From NCBI RefSeq assembly GCF_000444135.1, contig NZ_ATDK01000060.1, positions 1-42,658 on the forward strand: a DNA stretch of 42,658 nucleotides. The letters run 5' to 3'. This DNA comes from Pseudomonas avellanae BPIC 631 (GTDB lineage: Bacteria; Pseudomonadota; Gammaproteobacteria; Pseudomonadales; Pseudomonadaceae). The number at the start of each line of letters is the position of its first letter. Position 1 is the first letter of the stretch. Under the pieces are notes generated by a model. It saw only the letters and a list, made by a program, of their open reading frames with translations. It searched no databases and was not told the origin of the DNA. This document shows positions 8,803 through 17,576 of this stretch, one piece after another. The position numbers and the translations under genes are program-made.

Positions 8803-9915
8803 ATGAAACGTGTAGGTCTGATCGGTTGGCGTGGCATGGTCGGTTCCGTGCTCATGCAGCGGATGCGGGAAGAGCAGGACTTCGATCTCATTGAGCCGGT
8901 GTTCTTCACTACCTCCAATGTCGGTGGCCAGGCGCCTTCGGTGGGCAAGGAAGTTGCCCCGCTGAAAGATGCCTACAGCATCGACGAGCTGAAAACCCTG
9001 GACGTGGTGCTGACCTGTCAGGGCGGCGACTACACCGACGAGGTGTTCCCCAAGCTGCGCGAAGCGGGCTGGCAGGGTTACTGGATCGATGCGGCCTCCA
9101 GCCTGCGCATGCAGGATGACGCCGTCATTGTGCTCGATCCGGTGAACCGCAAGGTCATTGACCAGCAACTGGACGCGGGCACCAAAAACTACATCGGCGG
9201 CAATTGCACGGTCAGCCTGATGCTGATGGGCCTGGGCGGTCTGTTCGATGCCGGGCTGGTCGAGTGGATGAACGTCATGACCTATCAGGCGGCCTCCGGG
9301 GCCGGCGCGCAGAACATGCGTGAACTGATCAGGCAGATGGGCGCGGTTCACGCGTCTGTGGCGGATGAACTGGCCAACCCGGCCAGCGCCATTCTGGATA
9401 TCGACCGCAAGGTGGCAGAAGCCATGCGCAGCGAGTCGTTCCCGACCGAGAACTTCGGCGTGCCGCTGGCCGGCAGTCTGATCCCGTGGATCGACAAGGC
9501 GCTGCCCAACGGCCAGAGCCGCGAAGAGTGGAAAGGCCAGGCCGAGACCAACAAGATTCTCGGTCGTTTCAAGAGCCCGATCCCGGTGGATGGCATCTGC
9601 GTGCGCATCGGCGCCATGCGTTGCCACAGCCAGGCGCTGACCATCAAGCTGAACAAGGATGTGCCGATTGCGGACATCGAAGGCTTGATCAGCCAGCACA
9701 ACCCGTGGGTCAAGCTGGTGCCGAACACCCGCGAAGCCAGCGCGCAAGAGCTGAGCCCGACGGCGGTGACCGGCACCATGAGTGTGCCGGTGGGCCGTCT
9801 GCGCAAGCTGAACATGGGTTCGCAGTACCTGGGCGCTTTCACCGTCGGCGATCAGCTGTTGTGGGGCGCGGCTGAACCGCTGCGGCGCATGCTGAGGATC
9901 CTGCTGGAGCGTTGA
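8803..9915 (+). CDS. asd: Aspartate-semialdehyde dehydrogenase Asd
   Basis: A 370-residue NADPH-dependent enzyme that reduces aspartyl phosphate to aspartate semialdehyde, the branch point to lysine and diaminopimelate, threonine and methionine. The N-terminal nucleotide motif is [11 protein letters not shown]. The catalytic Cys is in [10 protein letters not shown] (about residue 135). [12 protein letters not shown] and a C-terminal catalytic His region ([13 protein letters not shown]) match the Gram-negative class. Length and start (ATG 8803 after AAGGTG) are normal. It follows leuB on the same strand and ends in a strong terminator. Confidence 0.96.
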   Translation: MKRVGLIGWRGMVGSVLMQRMREEQDFDLIEPVFFTTSNVGGQAPSVGKEVAPLKDAYSIDELKTLDVVLTCQGGDYTDEVFPKLREAGWQGYWIDAASSLRMQDDAVIVLDPVNRKVIDQQLDAGTKNYIGGNCTVSLMLMGLGGLFDAGLVEWMNVMTYQAASGAGAQNMRELIRQMGAVHASVADELANPASAILDIDRKVAEAMRSESFPTENFGVPLAGSLIPWIDKALPNGQSREEWKGQAETNKILGRFKSPIPVDGICVRIGAMRCHSQALTIKLNKDVPIADIEGLISQHNPWVKLVPNTREASAQELSPTAVTGTMSVPVGRLRKLNMGSQYLGAFTVGDQLLWGAAEPLRRMLRILLER

Positions 9916-9933
9916 TACTTCGGTTTTACACCA

Positions 9934-9966
9934 AACCCGCTGTCCGAAAGGGCAGCGGGTTTTTTA
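9934..9966 (+). terminator. Rho-independent terminator after asd
   Basis: A 12-bp stem AACCCGCTGTCC/GGGCAGCGGGTT closed by a GAAA tetraloop (9934-9961), followed by a run of T. This closes the leu-asd block before the dgo locus. Confidence 0.92.
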
Positions 9967-9981
9967 ATGTCTCTCCGTTAA

Positions 9982-10042
9982 AATCCCGATATATGGGATT
10001 GAAATTTACATATTGAGATAAGTATGGCAACAGGTTTATAGT
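9982..10042 (+). promoter_or_regulatory. Candidate operator and promoter of the dgo operon
   Basis: An inverted repeat AATCCC-N7-GGGATT (9982-10000) lies just upstream of a plausible sigma-70 promoter: TTGAGA (10013-10018), an 18-bp spacer and TATAGT (10037-10042). dgoK starts 39 bp further on. The palindrome could be the site for the IclR-family protein encoded at 14645; I found no clear second copy upstream of the MFS or IclR genes. Confidence 0.5.
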
Positions 10043-10081
10043 CGTCTGGCACTCACTTCCAATAAAACAGCAGGTGAAGCA

Positions 10082-11086
10082 ATGCAGGCGCAATTGATTG
10101 CACTCGACTGGGGGACGACCTCCCTTCGTGCTTATCGACTTGGCGAACACGGCCAGGTGCTGGAACAGCGCGCCCTGAGCGCGGGCATCATGCAGTTGCC
10201 GACCACGCCGCGTCTGATTTCCGGGCAGTTGTGCAGCGACGGCTTTGAACTGGCTTTCGATCAGGCCTGCGGCGACTGGCTTGACGCCGAGCCCGGCCTG
10301 CCGGTGATTGCCTGCGGCATGGTCGGCAGCGCGCAGGGCTGGCGCGAGGCGGCTTATCGGGAAACCCCTGCCAGCGTCAACGAACTGAGCGCAGCGCTGC
10401 AAACGGTGCGCAGCCAGAGTGGGGTGACCGTGCATATCATTCCGGGCGTACTGCAACGCTCGACCCTGCCCAACGTCATGCGTGGCGAAGAAACCCAGGT
10501 GCTGGGCGTATTGGCCGGGCTTGAGACGCAACTCGACAACCAGCCCCTGCTGATTGGTCTGCCGGGCAGCCATTCGAAATGGGTGCAGGTCACGCGCGGG
10601 CGCATCGTTCATTTTGATACCTTCATGACCGGCGAGGTCTACGCCGCCCTGTGCGCGCACACCATTCTCGGGCGCACCATGCAGCCCGCCGAGGCGTTCG
10701 ATGATCAGGCGTTTGATCGCGGATTGTCGATTGCCCTGTCGGATGCCGGGTCCGCCGGACCGCTTTCCACCATTTTCAGCACCCGAACGCTCGGCCTGAC
10801 CGGGCAACTGGCGGCGAGCGCTCAGCCGGACTACCTGTCCGGCCTGTTGATCGGCCATGAACTGGGCGCCATCGCCAGGCTGCATCTGCATACCCATGAA
10901 CAATTGCCTGCGGTGATCCTAATCGGCAGCGAAGCGCTGTGCGCGCGTTATTCACGTGGCCTGACGGTCTGTGGCTTCCCGCAAGTGACCCTGGCCGAAC
11001 AGGCGACCGAGCGCGGCCTGTGGCAGGTCGCGGTGCAGGCGGGCCTGATTGCACGCCAGCCATCCCAACACATTCAAGAGGTTTGA
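10082..11086 (+). CDS. dgoK: 2-dehydro-3-deoxygalactonokinase DgoK
   Basis: A 334-residue sugar kinase of the DgoK family, phosphorylating 2-keto-3-deoxygalactonate to its 6-phosphate in D-galactonate breakdown. The N-terminal LIALDWGTTSLRAYRL is the ATP-phosphate loop of the ASKHA fold. GLPGSHSKWV (about residue 160) and FMTGEVYAAL are family hallmarks. The ATG at 10082 follows AGGTGAAG. The aldolase gene starts one base after its stop codon, giving tight coupling with dgoA. Confidence 0.94.
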   Translation: MQAQLIALDWGTTSLRAYRLGEHGQVLEQRALSAGIMQLPTTPRLISGQLCSDGFELAFDQACGDWLDAEPGLPVIACGMVGSAQGWREAAYRETPASVNELSAALQTVRSQSGVTVHIIPGVLQRSTLPNVMRGEETQVLGVLAGLETQLDNQPLLIGLPGSHSKWVQVTRGRIVHFDTFMTGEVYAALCAHTILGRTMQPAEAFDDQAFDRGLSIALSDAGSAGPLSTIFSTRTLGLTGQLAASAQPDYLSGLLIGHELGAIARLHLHTHEQLPAVILIGSEALCARYSRGLTVCGFPQVTLAEQATERGLWQVAVQAGLIARQPSQHIQEV

Positions 11087-11087
11087 C

Positions 11088-11723
11088 ATGCTCAAGCAAG
11101 CATTGAAGGAAAACGGTCTGGTCGCGATCCTGCGCGGCCTGCGCCCCGAAGAGGCACCGGCGATTGGCGATGTGTTGTATGAGGCCGGGTTTCGGGTCAT
11201 TGAAGTGCCGCTCAATTCTCCGCAGCCGTTCGATAGCATTCGCTTGCTGCGCCAGCAATTGCCTGCCGATTGCCTGATCGGTGCGGGCACGGTGCTGACC
11301 CCGGAGCAGGTGACGCAGGTCAAGGATGCCGGAGGGCAGGTCATTGTCATGCCGCACAGCGATGCCCATGTCTTGCGTGCAGCCAAGGCCGCCGGGTTGT
11401 TTTTGTCGCCGGGCGTGGCGACGCCGACCGAGGCGTTTGCCGCGCTGGCCGAAGGTGCCGACGTACTGAAACTGTTTCCTGCCGAGCAGATGTCACCCGC
11501 GGTGGTCAAGGCGTGGCTGGCGGTGCTGCCCAAGGGCACGATTCTGCTGCCGGTCGGCGGTATCTCGCCAGACAACATGAAAGTGTTTCTTGATGCTGGC
11601 GTGAAGGGCTTCGGCCTGGGCTCCGGGCTGTTCAAACCGGGCATGAGCGCTGCTGACGTTGCCGAGCGGGCCAAGGCTTACGTAGCTGCCTGGAAGCAAC
11701 ACACCGCAGGGCTCGCAGACTGA
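11088..11723 (+). CDS. dgoA: 2-dehydro-3-deoxy-6-phosphogalactonate aldolase DgoA
   Basis: A 211-residue class I KDPG/KDPGal aldolase that splits the kinase product into pyruvate and glyceraldehyde-3-phosphate. The barrel begins with NGLVAILRGLRPEEA; the Schiff-base Lys lies in the ADVLKLFPAEQM strand, and VGGISPDNM near the C-terminus is the phosphate site. I chose the ATG at 11088, directly after the dgoK stop, with AAGAGG upstream. An in-frame ATG at 11049 inside dgoK would add 13 residues without family support. Confidence 0.94.
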   Translation: MLKQALKENGLVAILRGLRPEEAPAIGDVLYEAGFRVIEVPLNSPQPFDSIRLLRQQLPADCLIGAGTVLTPEQVTQVKDAGGQVIVMPHSDAHVLRAAKAAGLFLSPGVATPTEAFAALAEGADVLKLFPAEQMSPAVVKAWLAVLPKGTILLPVGGISPDNMKVFLDAGVKGFGLGSGLFKPGMSAADVAERAKAYVAAWKQHTAGLAD

Positions 11724-11783
11724 TCAGCATCGCTGTTCGATAGCCGTTATCCAATAAGAGAATCAATAAGAGAAACTGCACCC

Positions 11784-12932
11784 ATGAAAATCACCAAACT
11801 CACCACGTTCATTGTTCCGCCGCGCTGGTGCTTCCTCAAGGTCGAGACTGACGAAGGCGTTGTCGGCTGGGGCGAGCCGGTGGTCGAAGGCCGCGCGCAC
11901 ACCGTGGCCGCTGCTGTGGAAGAACTGTCCGATTACCTGATCGGCAAGGACCCGCGCAACATCGAAGACATCTGGACCGTGCTGTATCGCGGCGGTTTTT
12001 ACCGGGGCGGCGCGATTCATATGAGCGCGCTGGCCGGCATCGATCAGGCGTTGTGGGACATCAAGGGCAAGGCGCTGGGTGTTTCGGTGAGTGATCTGCT
12101 GGGTGGTCAGGTGCGCGACAAGATTCGTGTGTATTCGTGGATCGGCGGTGACCGTCCTGCCGACACGGCGCGGGCGGCCAAAGAGGCGGTCGAGCGCGGT
12201 TTTACGGCGGTGAAAATGAACGGCACCGAAGAGCTGCAGTTTCTCGACACCTTCGATAAGGTCGATCTGGCGCTGGCCAACGTGGCTGCCGTGCGCGATG
12301 CGGTCGGGCCGAATGTCGGCATTGGCGTGGACTTCCACGGCCGCGTCCACAAGCCGATGGCCAAGGTGCTGATGAAAGAACTGGACGCGTACAAGCTGAT
12401 GTTCATCGAAGAACCAGTGCTCAGCGAAAACTACGAAGCCCTGAAAGAACTGGCACCGCTGACCAGCACGCCGATTGCCCTGGGCGAACGGCTGTTCTCG
12501 CGTTGGGATTTCAAGCGCGTGTTGAGCGAAGGTTATGTCGACATCATCCAGCCGGATGCGTCGCATGCAGGCGGTATCACCGAAACCCGCAAGATCGCCA
12601 ACATGGCCGAAGCCTACGACGTCGCGCTGGCGCTGCATTGCCCGCTGGGGCCGATCGCGCTGGCGGCGTGCCTGCAACTGGACGCGGTTTGTTACAACGC
12701 CTTCATTCAGGAGCAGAGCCTGGGCATCCACTACAACGAAAGCAACGACCTGCTCGATTACGTCAAGCATCCGGAAGTGTTCGACTACGACAAAGGCATG
12801 GTCAAGATCCCCAACGGACCGGGCCTGGGCATCGAGATCAACGAAGAATACGTCATCGAACGCGCCGCCATCGGCCACCGCTGGCGCAACCCGATCTGGC
12901 GTCATGCCGATGGCAGTTTTGCCGAGTGGTAG
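11784..12932 (+). CDS. dgoD: D-galactonate dehydratase DgoD
   Basis: A 382-residue enolase-superfamily enzyme that dehydrates D-galactonate to 2-keto-3-deoxygalactonate, the first step of the pathway. Metal-ligand strands are visible as GVDFHGRVH (Asp near residue 183), FIEEPV (Glu near 209) and GERLFS (Glu near 235). The catalytic His is in PDASHAGGI (near 285). The length equals E. coli DgoD. The ribosome binding region just upstream is tandemly duplicated (11752-11775). It lies 60 bp after dgoA on the same strand. Confidence 0.95.
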   Translation: MKITKLTTFIVPPRWCFLKVETDEGVVGWGEPVVEGRAHTVAAAVEELSDYLIGKDPRNIEDIWTVLYRGGFYRGGAIHMSALAGIDQALWDIKGKALGVSVSDLLGGQVRDKIRVYSWIGGDRPADTARAAKEAVERGFTAVKMNGTEELQFLDTFDKVDLALANVAAVRDAVGPNVGIGVDFHGRVHKPMAKVLMKELDAYKLMFIEEPVLSENYEALKELAPLTSTPIALGERLFSRWDFKRVLSEGYVDIIQPDASHAGGITETRKIANMAEAYDVALALHCPLGPIALAACLQLDAVCYNAFIQEQSLGIHYNESNDLLDYVKHPEVFDYDKGMVKIPNGPGLGIEINEEYVIERAAIGHRWRNPIWRHADGSFAEW

Positions 12933-12956
12933 GGCGCAGGAAATCTCCGTGATCAT

Positions 12957-13197
12957 CGTTCCCACGCTTTGCACTCAGCGTTGTACAAAAGTCCTGAGAA
13001 GCCCGTAGATCGGGCTTCTGCCCGAAGGGCGTGGGAGCGAACTTGTTCGCGAAGACGGTAGTTCAGCCGATGCGTTTTTGGGGAATGCACTGGCCCTTTC
13101 GCGAACAATGCGGATCGCCGCCCCGGTCGCCCCCACGGCCTTCGGCCAGAATCAAAAGCGGATTTGTATAGCACACTGAGCGCGGAGCGTGGGAACG
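12957..13197. repeat. Nested REP-like inverted repeat filling the dgoD-MFS gap
   Basis: The 320 bp between dgoD and the transporter hold no gene. The outer imperfect inverted repeat runs from 12957-12989 (CGTTCCCACGC...) to 13163-13197 (...GCGTGGGAACG). The inner one is a Pseudomonas REP-type pair: GTGGGAGCGA (13031-13040) with TCGCCCCCAC (13127-13136), and TTGTTCGCGAA (13043-13053) with its exact complement (13098-13108). A further perfect hairpin GAAGCCCG/CGGGCTTC lies at 12998-13018. There is no transposase. Such elements can stabilise upstream mRNA or uncouple downstream expression. Confidence 0.75.
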
Positions 13198-13252
13198 AGA
13201 GCTCGCCAATCGAAGCACAGACCTCAATAAATCCAACAAGAGGCTACAGGCC

Positions 13253-14563
13253 ATGCGCACTCGTACGATGGAGGGCGCGGCGTCGCTGGTGACGCCGTCC
13301 CGCAAGCGTTTCTTTATCATGGTGTTGCTGTTCATCACCGTGGTGATCAATTATCTGGACCGCAGTAATCTGTCCATTGCCGCACCGGCACTGACCGCCG
13401 AACTGGGCCTTGATACGGTGCACGTCGGGCTGATCTTCTCAGCGTTCGGCTGGACCTACGCCGCCATGCAACTGCCCGGTGGCTGGCTGGTAGACCGGGT
13501 GCCGCCGCGCATCCTTTACACAGCTGCACTGCTGCTGTGGTCCATCGCGACCATCATGCTCGGCTTTGCCGCCAGCTTCATCGCGCTGTTCGTGCTGCGC
13601 ATGGCCGTCGGTGCACTCGAAGCACCGGCCTATCCGATCAACAGTCGTGTGGTGACCACCTGGTTTCCCGAGCGCGAGCGCGCCACCGCCATTGGCGTCT
13701 ACACCTCGGGTCAATTCGTCGGTCTGGCGTTTCTGACGCCAGTGCTGGCCTGGCTGCAGGCGCACTACGGCTGGCACATGGTGTTTGTCGTAACAGGTGG
13801 CGTTGGCGTGTTGTGGGCGTTGATCTGGTACGCGGTGTATCGCGAACCGCGTGACTTCAAAGGCGTCAACCAGCAGGAGATCGACCTGATCAAAGAGGGC
13901 GGCGGGCTAGTGGACATCCAGACGGAGGCCGACAAGCAGAAGCAGGGTTTCAGTTGGCTGGACCTGGGCATCGTGCTGAGCAAGCGCAAGCTGTGGGGGA
14001 TCTACTTGGGGCAGTTCTGCCTGAACTCCACGCTGTGGTTCTTCCTGACCTGGTTCCCGACCTATCTGGTCAAATACCGTGGCATGGACTTCATCAAGTC
14101 CGGGTTGCTGGCGTCATTGCCGTTTCTGGCGGCGTTTATCGGGGTGTTGTGTTCGGGTTTTTTCTCCGACTGGCTGATCCGCCGTGGCCATAGCGTGGGC
14201 TTTGCCCGCAAATTGCCGATCATTGCCGGGCTGCTGATTTCCACGTCAATCATCGGCGCCAACTTCGTCGATTCCACACCACTGGTCATCACCTTTCTGG
14301 CGTTGGCGTTTTTCGGTAACGGTCTGGCATCGATCACCTGGTCGCTGGTCTCCACCCTGGCCCCGGCGCGCTTGCTGGGCCTGACCGGTGGCACGTTCAA
14401 TTTCATCGGCAACCTGGCGGCCATCGCCACGCCAATCGTGATCGGCTTTCTGGCAACCGGCGACTCGTTTGCGCCAGCCATCACCTACATTTCGGCGTTG
14501 GCATTGTTGGGCGCGCTGTCTTACATCCTGCTGGTGGGGAAGGTGGAGCGTATCGAGCTCTGA
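13253..14563 (+). CDS. MFS transporter, probable D-galactonate permease (DgoT-like)
   Basis: A 436-residue major facilitator protein with about 12 predicted transmembrane helices in the inner membrane. The first helix is FIMVLLFITVVINYLDRSNLSIA, typical of the anion:cation symporter subfamily that includes galactonate, glucarate and hexuronate carriers. GWLVDRVPPR after helix 2 is the MFS loop motif. The ATG at 13253 follows CAAGAGG. It lies downstream of dgoKAD and upstream of the IclR gene, so D-galactonate import is the natural guess; substrate identity is inferred from position, not from sequence alone. Confidence 0.87.
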   Translation: MRTRTMEGAASLVTPSRKRFFIMVLLFITVVINYLDRSNLSIAAPALTAELGLDTVHVGLIFSAFGWTYAAMQLPGGWLVDRVPPRILYTAALLLWSIATIMLGFAASFIALFVLRMAVGALEAPAYPINSRVVTTWFPERERATAIGVYTSGQFVGLAFLTPVLAWLQAHYGWHMVFVVTGGVGVLWALIWYAVYREPRDFKGVNQQEIDLIKEGGGLVDIQTEADKQKQGFSWLDLGIVLSKRKLWGIYLGQFCLNSTLWFFLTWFPTYLVKYRGMDFIKSGLLASLPFLAAFIGVLCSGFFSDWLIRRGHSVGFARKLPIIAGLLISTSIIGANFVDSTPLVITFLALAFFGNGLASITWSLVSTLAPARLLGLTGGTFNFIGNLAAIATPIVIGFLATGDSFAPAITYISALALLGALSYILLVGKVERIEL

Positions 14564-14644
14564 TGTCGACGCGTGCGGACGCTGGCGGCGATAATGCTGC
14601 CAGCTTCCTGATCCGAACCTTCTCCTATTTGAACCTGGCCTCTC

Positions 14645-15454
14645 ATGCACAACGATTCGATCATCCCTGAAAAAACCACCGGCAAAGAACCTGCGCCCAG
14701 CGGGACCCAGACCCTGTTGCGCGGCCTTGGCGTGGTTCAGGCGGTGGCCAGTGGCGCACGGGACCTGAAAGAAATCGCCCGGCTGATCGGCACCACGCGC
14801 AGCACCACTCACCGTCTGGCCAGTTGCCTGGTCGAAGAGCGCTACCTTCGGGTGGTGCCGCAAGTTGGCTACCTGCTCGGGCCGAAACTGATCGAACTGG
14901 GGTTTCAGGCGCGCGAAGAAGTGCCGCTGGCCATTCTCGCCCGCCCGTATCTGGATCGGCTGTCGGAACTGACCGGCGATACGGTGCATCTGGCGGTTCG
15001 GGAGGGCGACGACGTGTTGTACCTGCACAAAAACCCCGGCCGCAACGGACCGGAAATGCGCTCGCGGGTCGGGCACCGCATGCCACTGGTGCGGACCGGT
15101 ATCGGCAAGGCGTTATTGCTGGACAGTACGCAAGCAGAGTGGCAGCGGCTGTACGAGGTCAGCATGCCGGCGTCAGGCAGAAACCCGCTGTGGCCTGCTC
15201 ATGAACAGCAAACCTGGGAGCAGTTGCAGGCGCGAAGGGAGGAGTACATACAGGGTGGTTATGCGTTTGATCTGGAGGACAACGAACCGTCGATTCGTTG
15301 TGTTGCAGCGCCGGTACGTGATGCCAGCAAACAGATTGTTGCCGGCATCAGTGTCGCCAGTACCGTGCCTTACATGCCGCTGGAGAAAATGGCCGAGCTG
15401 GTTCCGCTGATCAAGAAGATAGCAGCGGAACTCTCGGCCGATCTCGGCGGCTGA
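14645..15454 (+). CDS. IclR-family regulator, probable dgo regulator
   Basis: A 269-residue IclR-type transcription factor. The N-terminal winged helix at about residues 24-80 (LLRGLGVVQAVA, LKEIARLIGTTRSTTHRLASCL) precedes a C-terminal effector domain that begins near residue 100. That domain contains HLAVREGDDVLYL and the conserved GIGKALL and AAPVRDASKQIVAGISVAS strands. The ligand is likely a sugar acid, from its position downstream of the dgo genes and transporter. The ribosome binding site before the ATG at 14645 is weak. E. coli uses a GntR-type DgoR, so this would be a different regulator class for the same pathway. Confidence 0.88.
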   Translation: MHNDSIIPEKTTGKEPAPSGTQTLLRGLGVVQAVASGARDLKEIARLIGTTRSTTHRLASCLVEERYLRVVPQVGYLLGPKLIELGFQAREEVPLAILARPYLDRLSELTGDTVHLAVREGDDVLYLHKNPGRNGPEMRSRVGHRMPLVRTGIGKALLLDSTQAEWQRLYEVSMPASGRNPLWPAHEQQTWEQLQARREEYIQGGYAFDLEDNEPSIRCVAAPVRDASKQIVAGISVASTVPYMPLEKMAELVPLIKKIAAELSADLGG

Positions 15455-15469
15455 TTCCTGGCGAATCAG
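15451..15469. other. Symmetric hairpin spanning two convergent stop codons
   Basis: CTGATTC-CTGGC-GAATCAG forms a 7-bp stem with a 5-nt loop. The TGA of the IclR gene and the TGA of the alcohol dehydrogenase on the other strand lie in opposite arms. There is no T-run, so it is not a typical terminator. Confidence 0.6.
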
Positions 15470-16464
15470 GCCTGCAGCGTGGCCATGTCGATCACGAAAC
15501 GGTATTTCACGTCACCGGCCAGCATGCGCTCGTAGGCTTCGTTGATGTTGCGGATATCGAGCATTTCGATATCGCAGGTGATGCCGTTCTCGGCGCAGAA
15601 ATCCAGCACTTCCTGGGTTTCGGCAATACCGCCGATCAGCGAACCGGCCAACACGCGACGGCTCATCACCAGGTGGGCTGCATGGACGGGCGGCTCGATA
15701 GGTTCGATCAGACCGACCAGAATATGCACGCCGTCAAAGCGCAGCGTTTCCAGGTAGGGGTTCAGGTCGTGCTGCACCGGAATGGTGTCGAGCAGAAAGT
15801 CGAAATGCCCGGCAGCGGCCTTCATCTGTTCGGCGTCGGTGGACACGATCACATGGTCGGCGCCCTGACGACGTGCTTCCTGAGCCTTGGCTGCGGAGCG
15901 GGTAAACAGGGTGACTTCAGCGCCCATTGCCTTGGCGAACTTGATGCCCATGTGACCCAGACCGCCCATGCCCAGAATACCGACCTTGTCGCCGGCCTTC
16001 ACACCGTAGTGCTTGAGTGGCGAATAAGTGGTGATGCCTGCGCAAAGAATCGGAGCGGCTGCGGCCGGGTCGAGCTTTTCCGGAACGCGCACGACGAAGT
16101 GCTCGGCGACCACGATGCTGTTCGAGTAACCGCCCATGGTGTTGCTGCCGTCCACGCGGTCTGGCGTGGCGTAGGTCATGGTCGGGCCTTCCAGGCAATA
16201 CTGCTCGAGGTCCGATTTGCAGGCCGAGCATTCGCGGCACGAGTCGACCATGCAGCCGACACCGACCAGATCACCGACCTTGTATCGGGTGGCGTTGGCG
16301 CCAGTGGCGGTGACGCGACCGACGATCTCGTGGCCGGGCATCAGCGGGTAGACAGCGATGCCCCATTCGTTGCGCGCCTGGTGAATGTCGGAGTGGCATA
16401 CGCCGCAGAACAGGATTTCGATGGCCACGTCGTCGGCACGCGGAGCGCGACGTTCGAAGGTCAT
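15466..16464 (-). CDS. Zinc-dependent alcohol dehydrogenase, 5' end disrupted
   Basis: An NAD(P)-dependent medium-chain alcohol dehydrogenase of the CAD/YahK type. Seen motifs: catalytic zinc CGVCHSD and GHEIVG, structural zinc Cys cluster CRECSACKSDLEQYC, and Rossmann GILGMGGLGHMG. The frame open from 16464 gives 332 residues, whereas close relatives have about 350 and start MYTAIGY. An ATG encoding MYTAIGY exists at 16501 but is out of frame: 37 nt separate it from the internal ATG, where I expect 54. A 17-nt deletion is therefore likely. The internal ATG has no Shine-Dalgarno. The protein may be unmade or poorly made, so this may be a recent pseudogene. An AraC gene is divergent from it. 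Confidence 0.82.
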   Translation of the reverse strand: MTFERRAPRADDVAIEILFCGVCHSDIHQARNEWGIAVYPLMPGHEIVGRVTATGANATRYKVGDLVGVGCMVDSCRECSACKSDLEQYCLEGPTMTYATPDRVDGSNTMGGYSNSIVVAEHFVVRVPEKLDPAAAAPILCAGITTYSPLKHYGVKAGDKVGILGMGGLGHMGIKFAKAMGAEVTLFTRSAAKAQEARRQGADHVIVSTDAEQMKAAAGHFDFLLDTIPVQHDLNPYLETLRFDGVHILVGLIEPIEPPVHAAHLVMSRRVLAGSLIGGIAETQEVLDFCAENGITCDIEMLDIRNINEAYERMLAGDVKYRFVIDMATLQA

Positions 16465-16682
16465 TGGGGCGAGGGGGGCGGTAGCCGATAGCTGTGTACA
16501 TCGTTGACCTCACAGAGTGTTACAGAAGCAGAGGCAAACAATTGTCCTTGTATGGAGGGTGCGCGGCTATGGTGAATCCTCCGTGTTTCATGCCTATTCC
16601 TCCGGCCGGATAATTCGGGGTCGGCTCCGGCGCTCAAATCTGCGATTATGCAGCTGTCTATTTCTCTGCCGGCCTGCTTTCC

Positions 16683-17576
16683 ATGTCACTCGATTTTTCC
16701 CCTGATGGCAATGCCACGCTTGTGTCCCTGATTCAGCCGCTGGCGGTACGTCCCGGCTTTGTGGCCACGCATTTGCCCGAGGTTCGTGTGCTGTCGGCTT
16801 TCGGTTATGTGGCCAGTAGCCCGCAGATCTACGAGCCGAGCCTGATGATTGTGGTGCAGGGCAGCAAAGTCGCCTGTCTGGGGCCGCGCACCTTTGAATA
16901 CGGCACCGGGCATTACCTGATTCAGGCGCTGTCGGTGCCATTCAAATGCGAGACCTTCGCCACCCCGGACAAGCCGCTGTATGGCGTGTCGGTGGCCATC
17001 GACCGTGTGCGGCTTGGCGAACTGGTGCAAGCAATAGGCCCGGCCAGCGGCCAGGAAAGTCAGATGCAGACCCCGGAGTCCATGACATCGGTACGCATCG
17101 ACCCTGCGATGCGCGACAGCGTCGAACGCCTGCTGCGTTGTCTGCACGATCCGCTGGAGTGCCAGGCGATGGGGCAGGCGCGCATTCGTGAAGTGCTGTA
17201 CAGCGCGCTGCGCGGCCCGCAATCGGGTGTATTGCGCGCGCTGGTCGAGCAACAGGGGCAGTTTGCGCGGATCGCCTCGGCGGTGACGTATCTGCATGAC
17301 CATTATGACCACGCATTGAACGTCGACACCCTGGCGCGCTGCGCCAACATGAGCACCTCGACCTTTCACGAGCACTTCAAGCGCAGCACGCTGTTGTCGC
17401 CTGTGCAGTACCTCAAACGCCTGCGCCTGCTCAAGGCCCAGCAGTTGCTGGTCGCCGAAGGCCTGAACGTGGCCCAGGTCGCGCTCAAGGTTGGCTATCA
17501 AAGCGCATCGCAGTTTAGCCGCGAATACAAACGTTACTTCGAGCGGAGTCCGGGAGAGGCTAGCTGCAAGCTTTAA
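16683..17576 (+). CDS. AraC-family regulator
   Basis: A 297-residue AraC/XylS protein. An N-terminal cupin-like ligand domain (about 15-160; includes YEPSLMIVVQGSKVACLG) is followed by two C-terminal helix-turn-helix motifs. The first reads VDTLARCANMSTSTFHEHFK and the second LNVAQVALKVGYQSASQFSREYKRYF. This architecture resembles YqhC-type regulators that sit beside alcohol or aldo-keto reductase genes. It is divergent from the zinc alcohol dehydrogenase, its probable target. The ATG at 16683 lacks a clear ribosome binding site. The stop codon lies at the start of a 7-bp tandem repeat. Confidence 0.87.
   Translation: MSLDFSPDGNATLVSLIQPLAVRPGFVATHLPEVRVLSAFGYVASSPQIYEPSLMIVVQGSKVACLGPRTFEYGTGHYLIQALSVPFKCETFATPDKPLYGVSVAIDRVRLGELVQAIGPASGQESQMQTPESMTSVRIDPAMRDSVERLLRCLHDPLECQAMGQARIREVLYSALRGPQSGVLRALVEQQGQFARIASAVTYLHDHYDHALNVDTLARCANMSTSTFHEHFKRSTLLSPVQYLKRLRLLKAQQLLVAEGLNVAQVALKVGYQSASQFSREYKRYFERSPGEASCKL

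Noticed and set aside
12933..13252. Insertion sequence between dgoD and the MFS gene
   Set aside because: Nested inverted repeats are present, but there is no transposase frame and no target duplication. It fits REP-type elements better.
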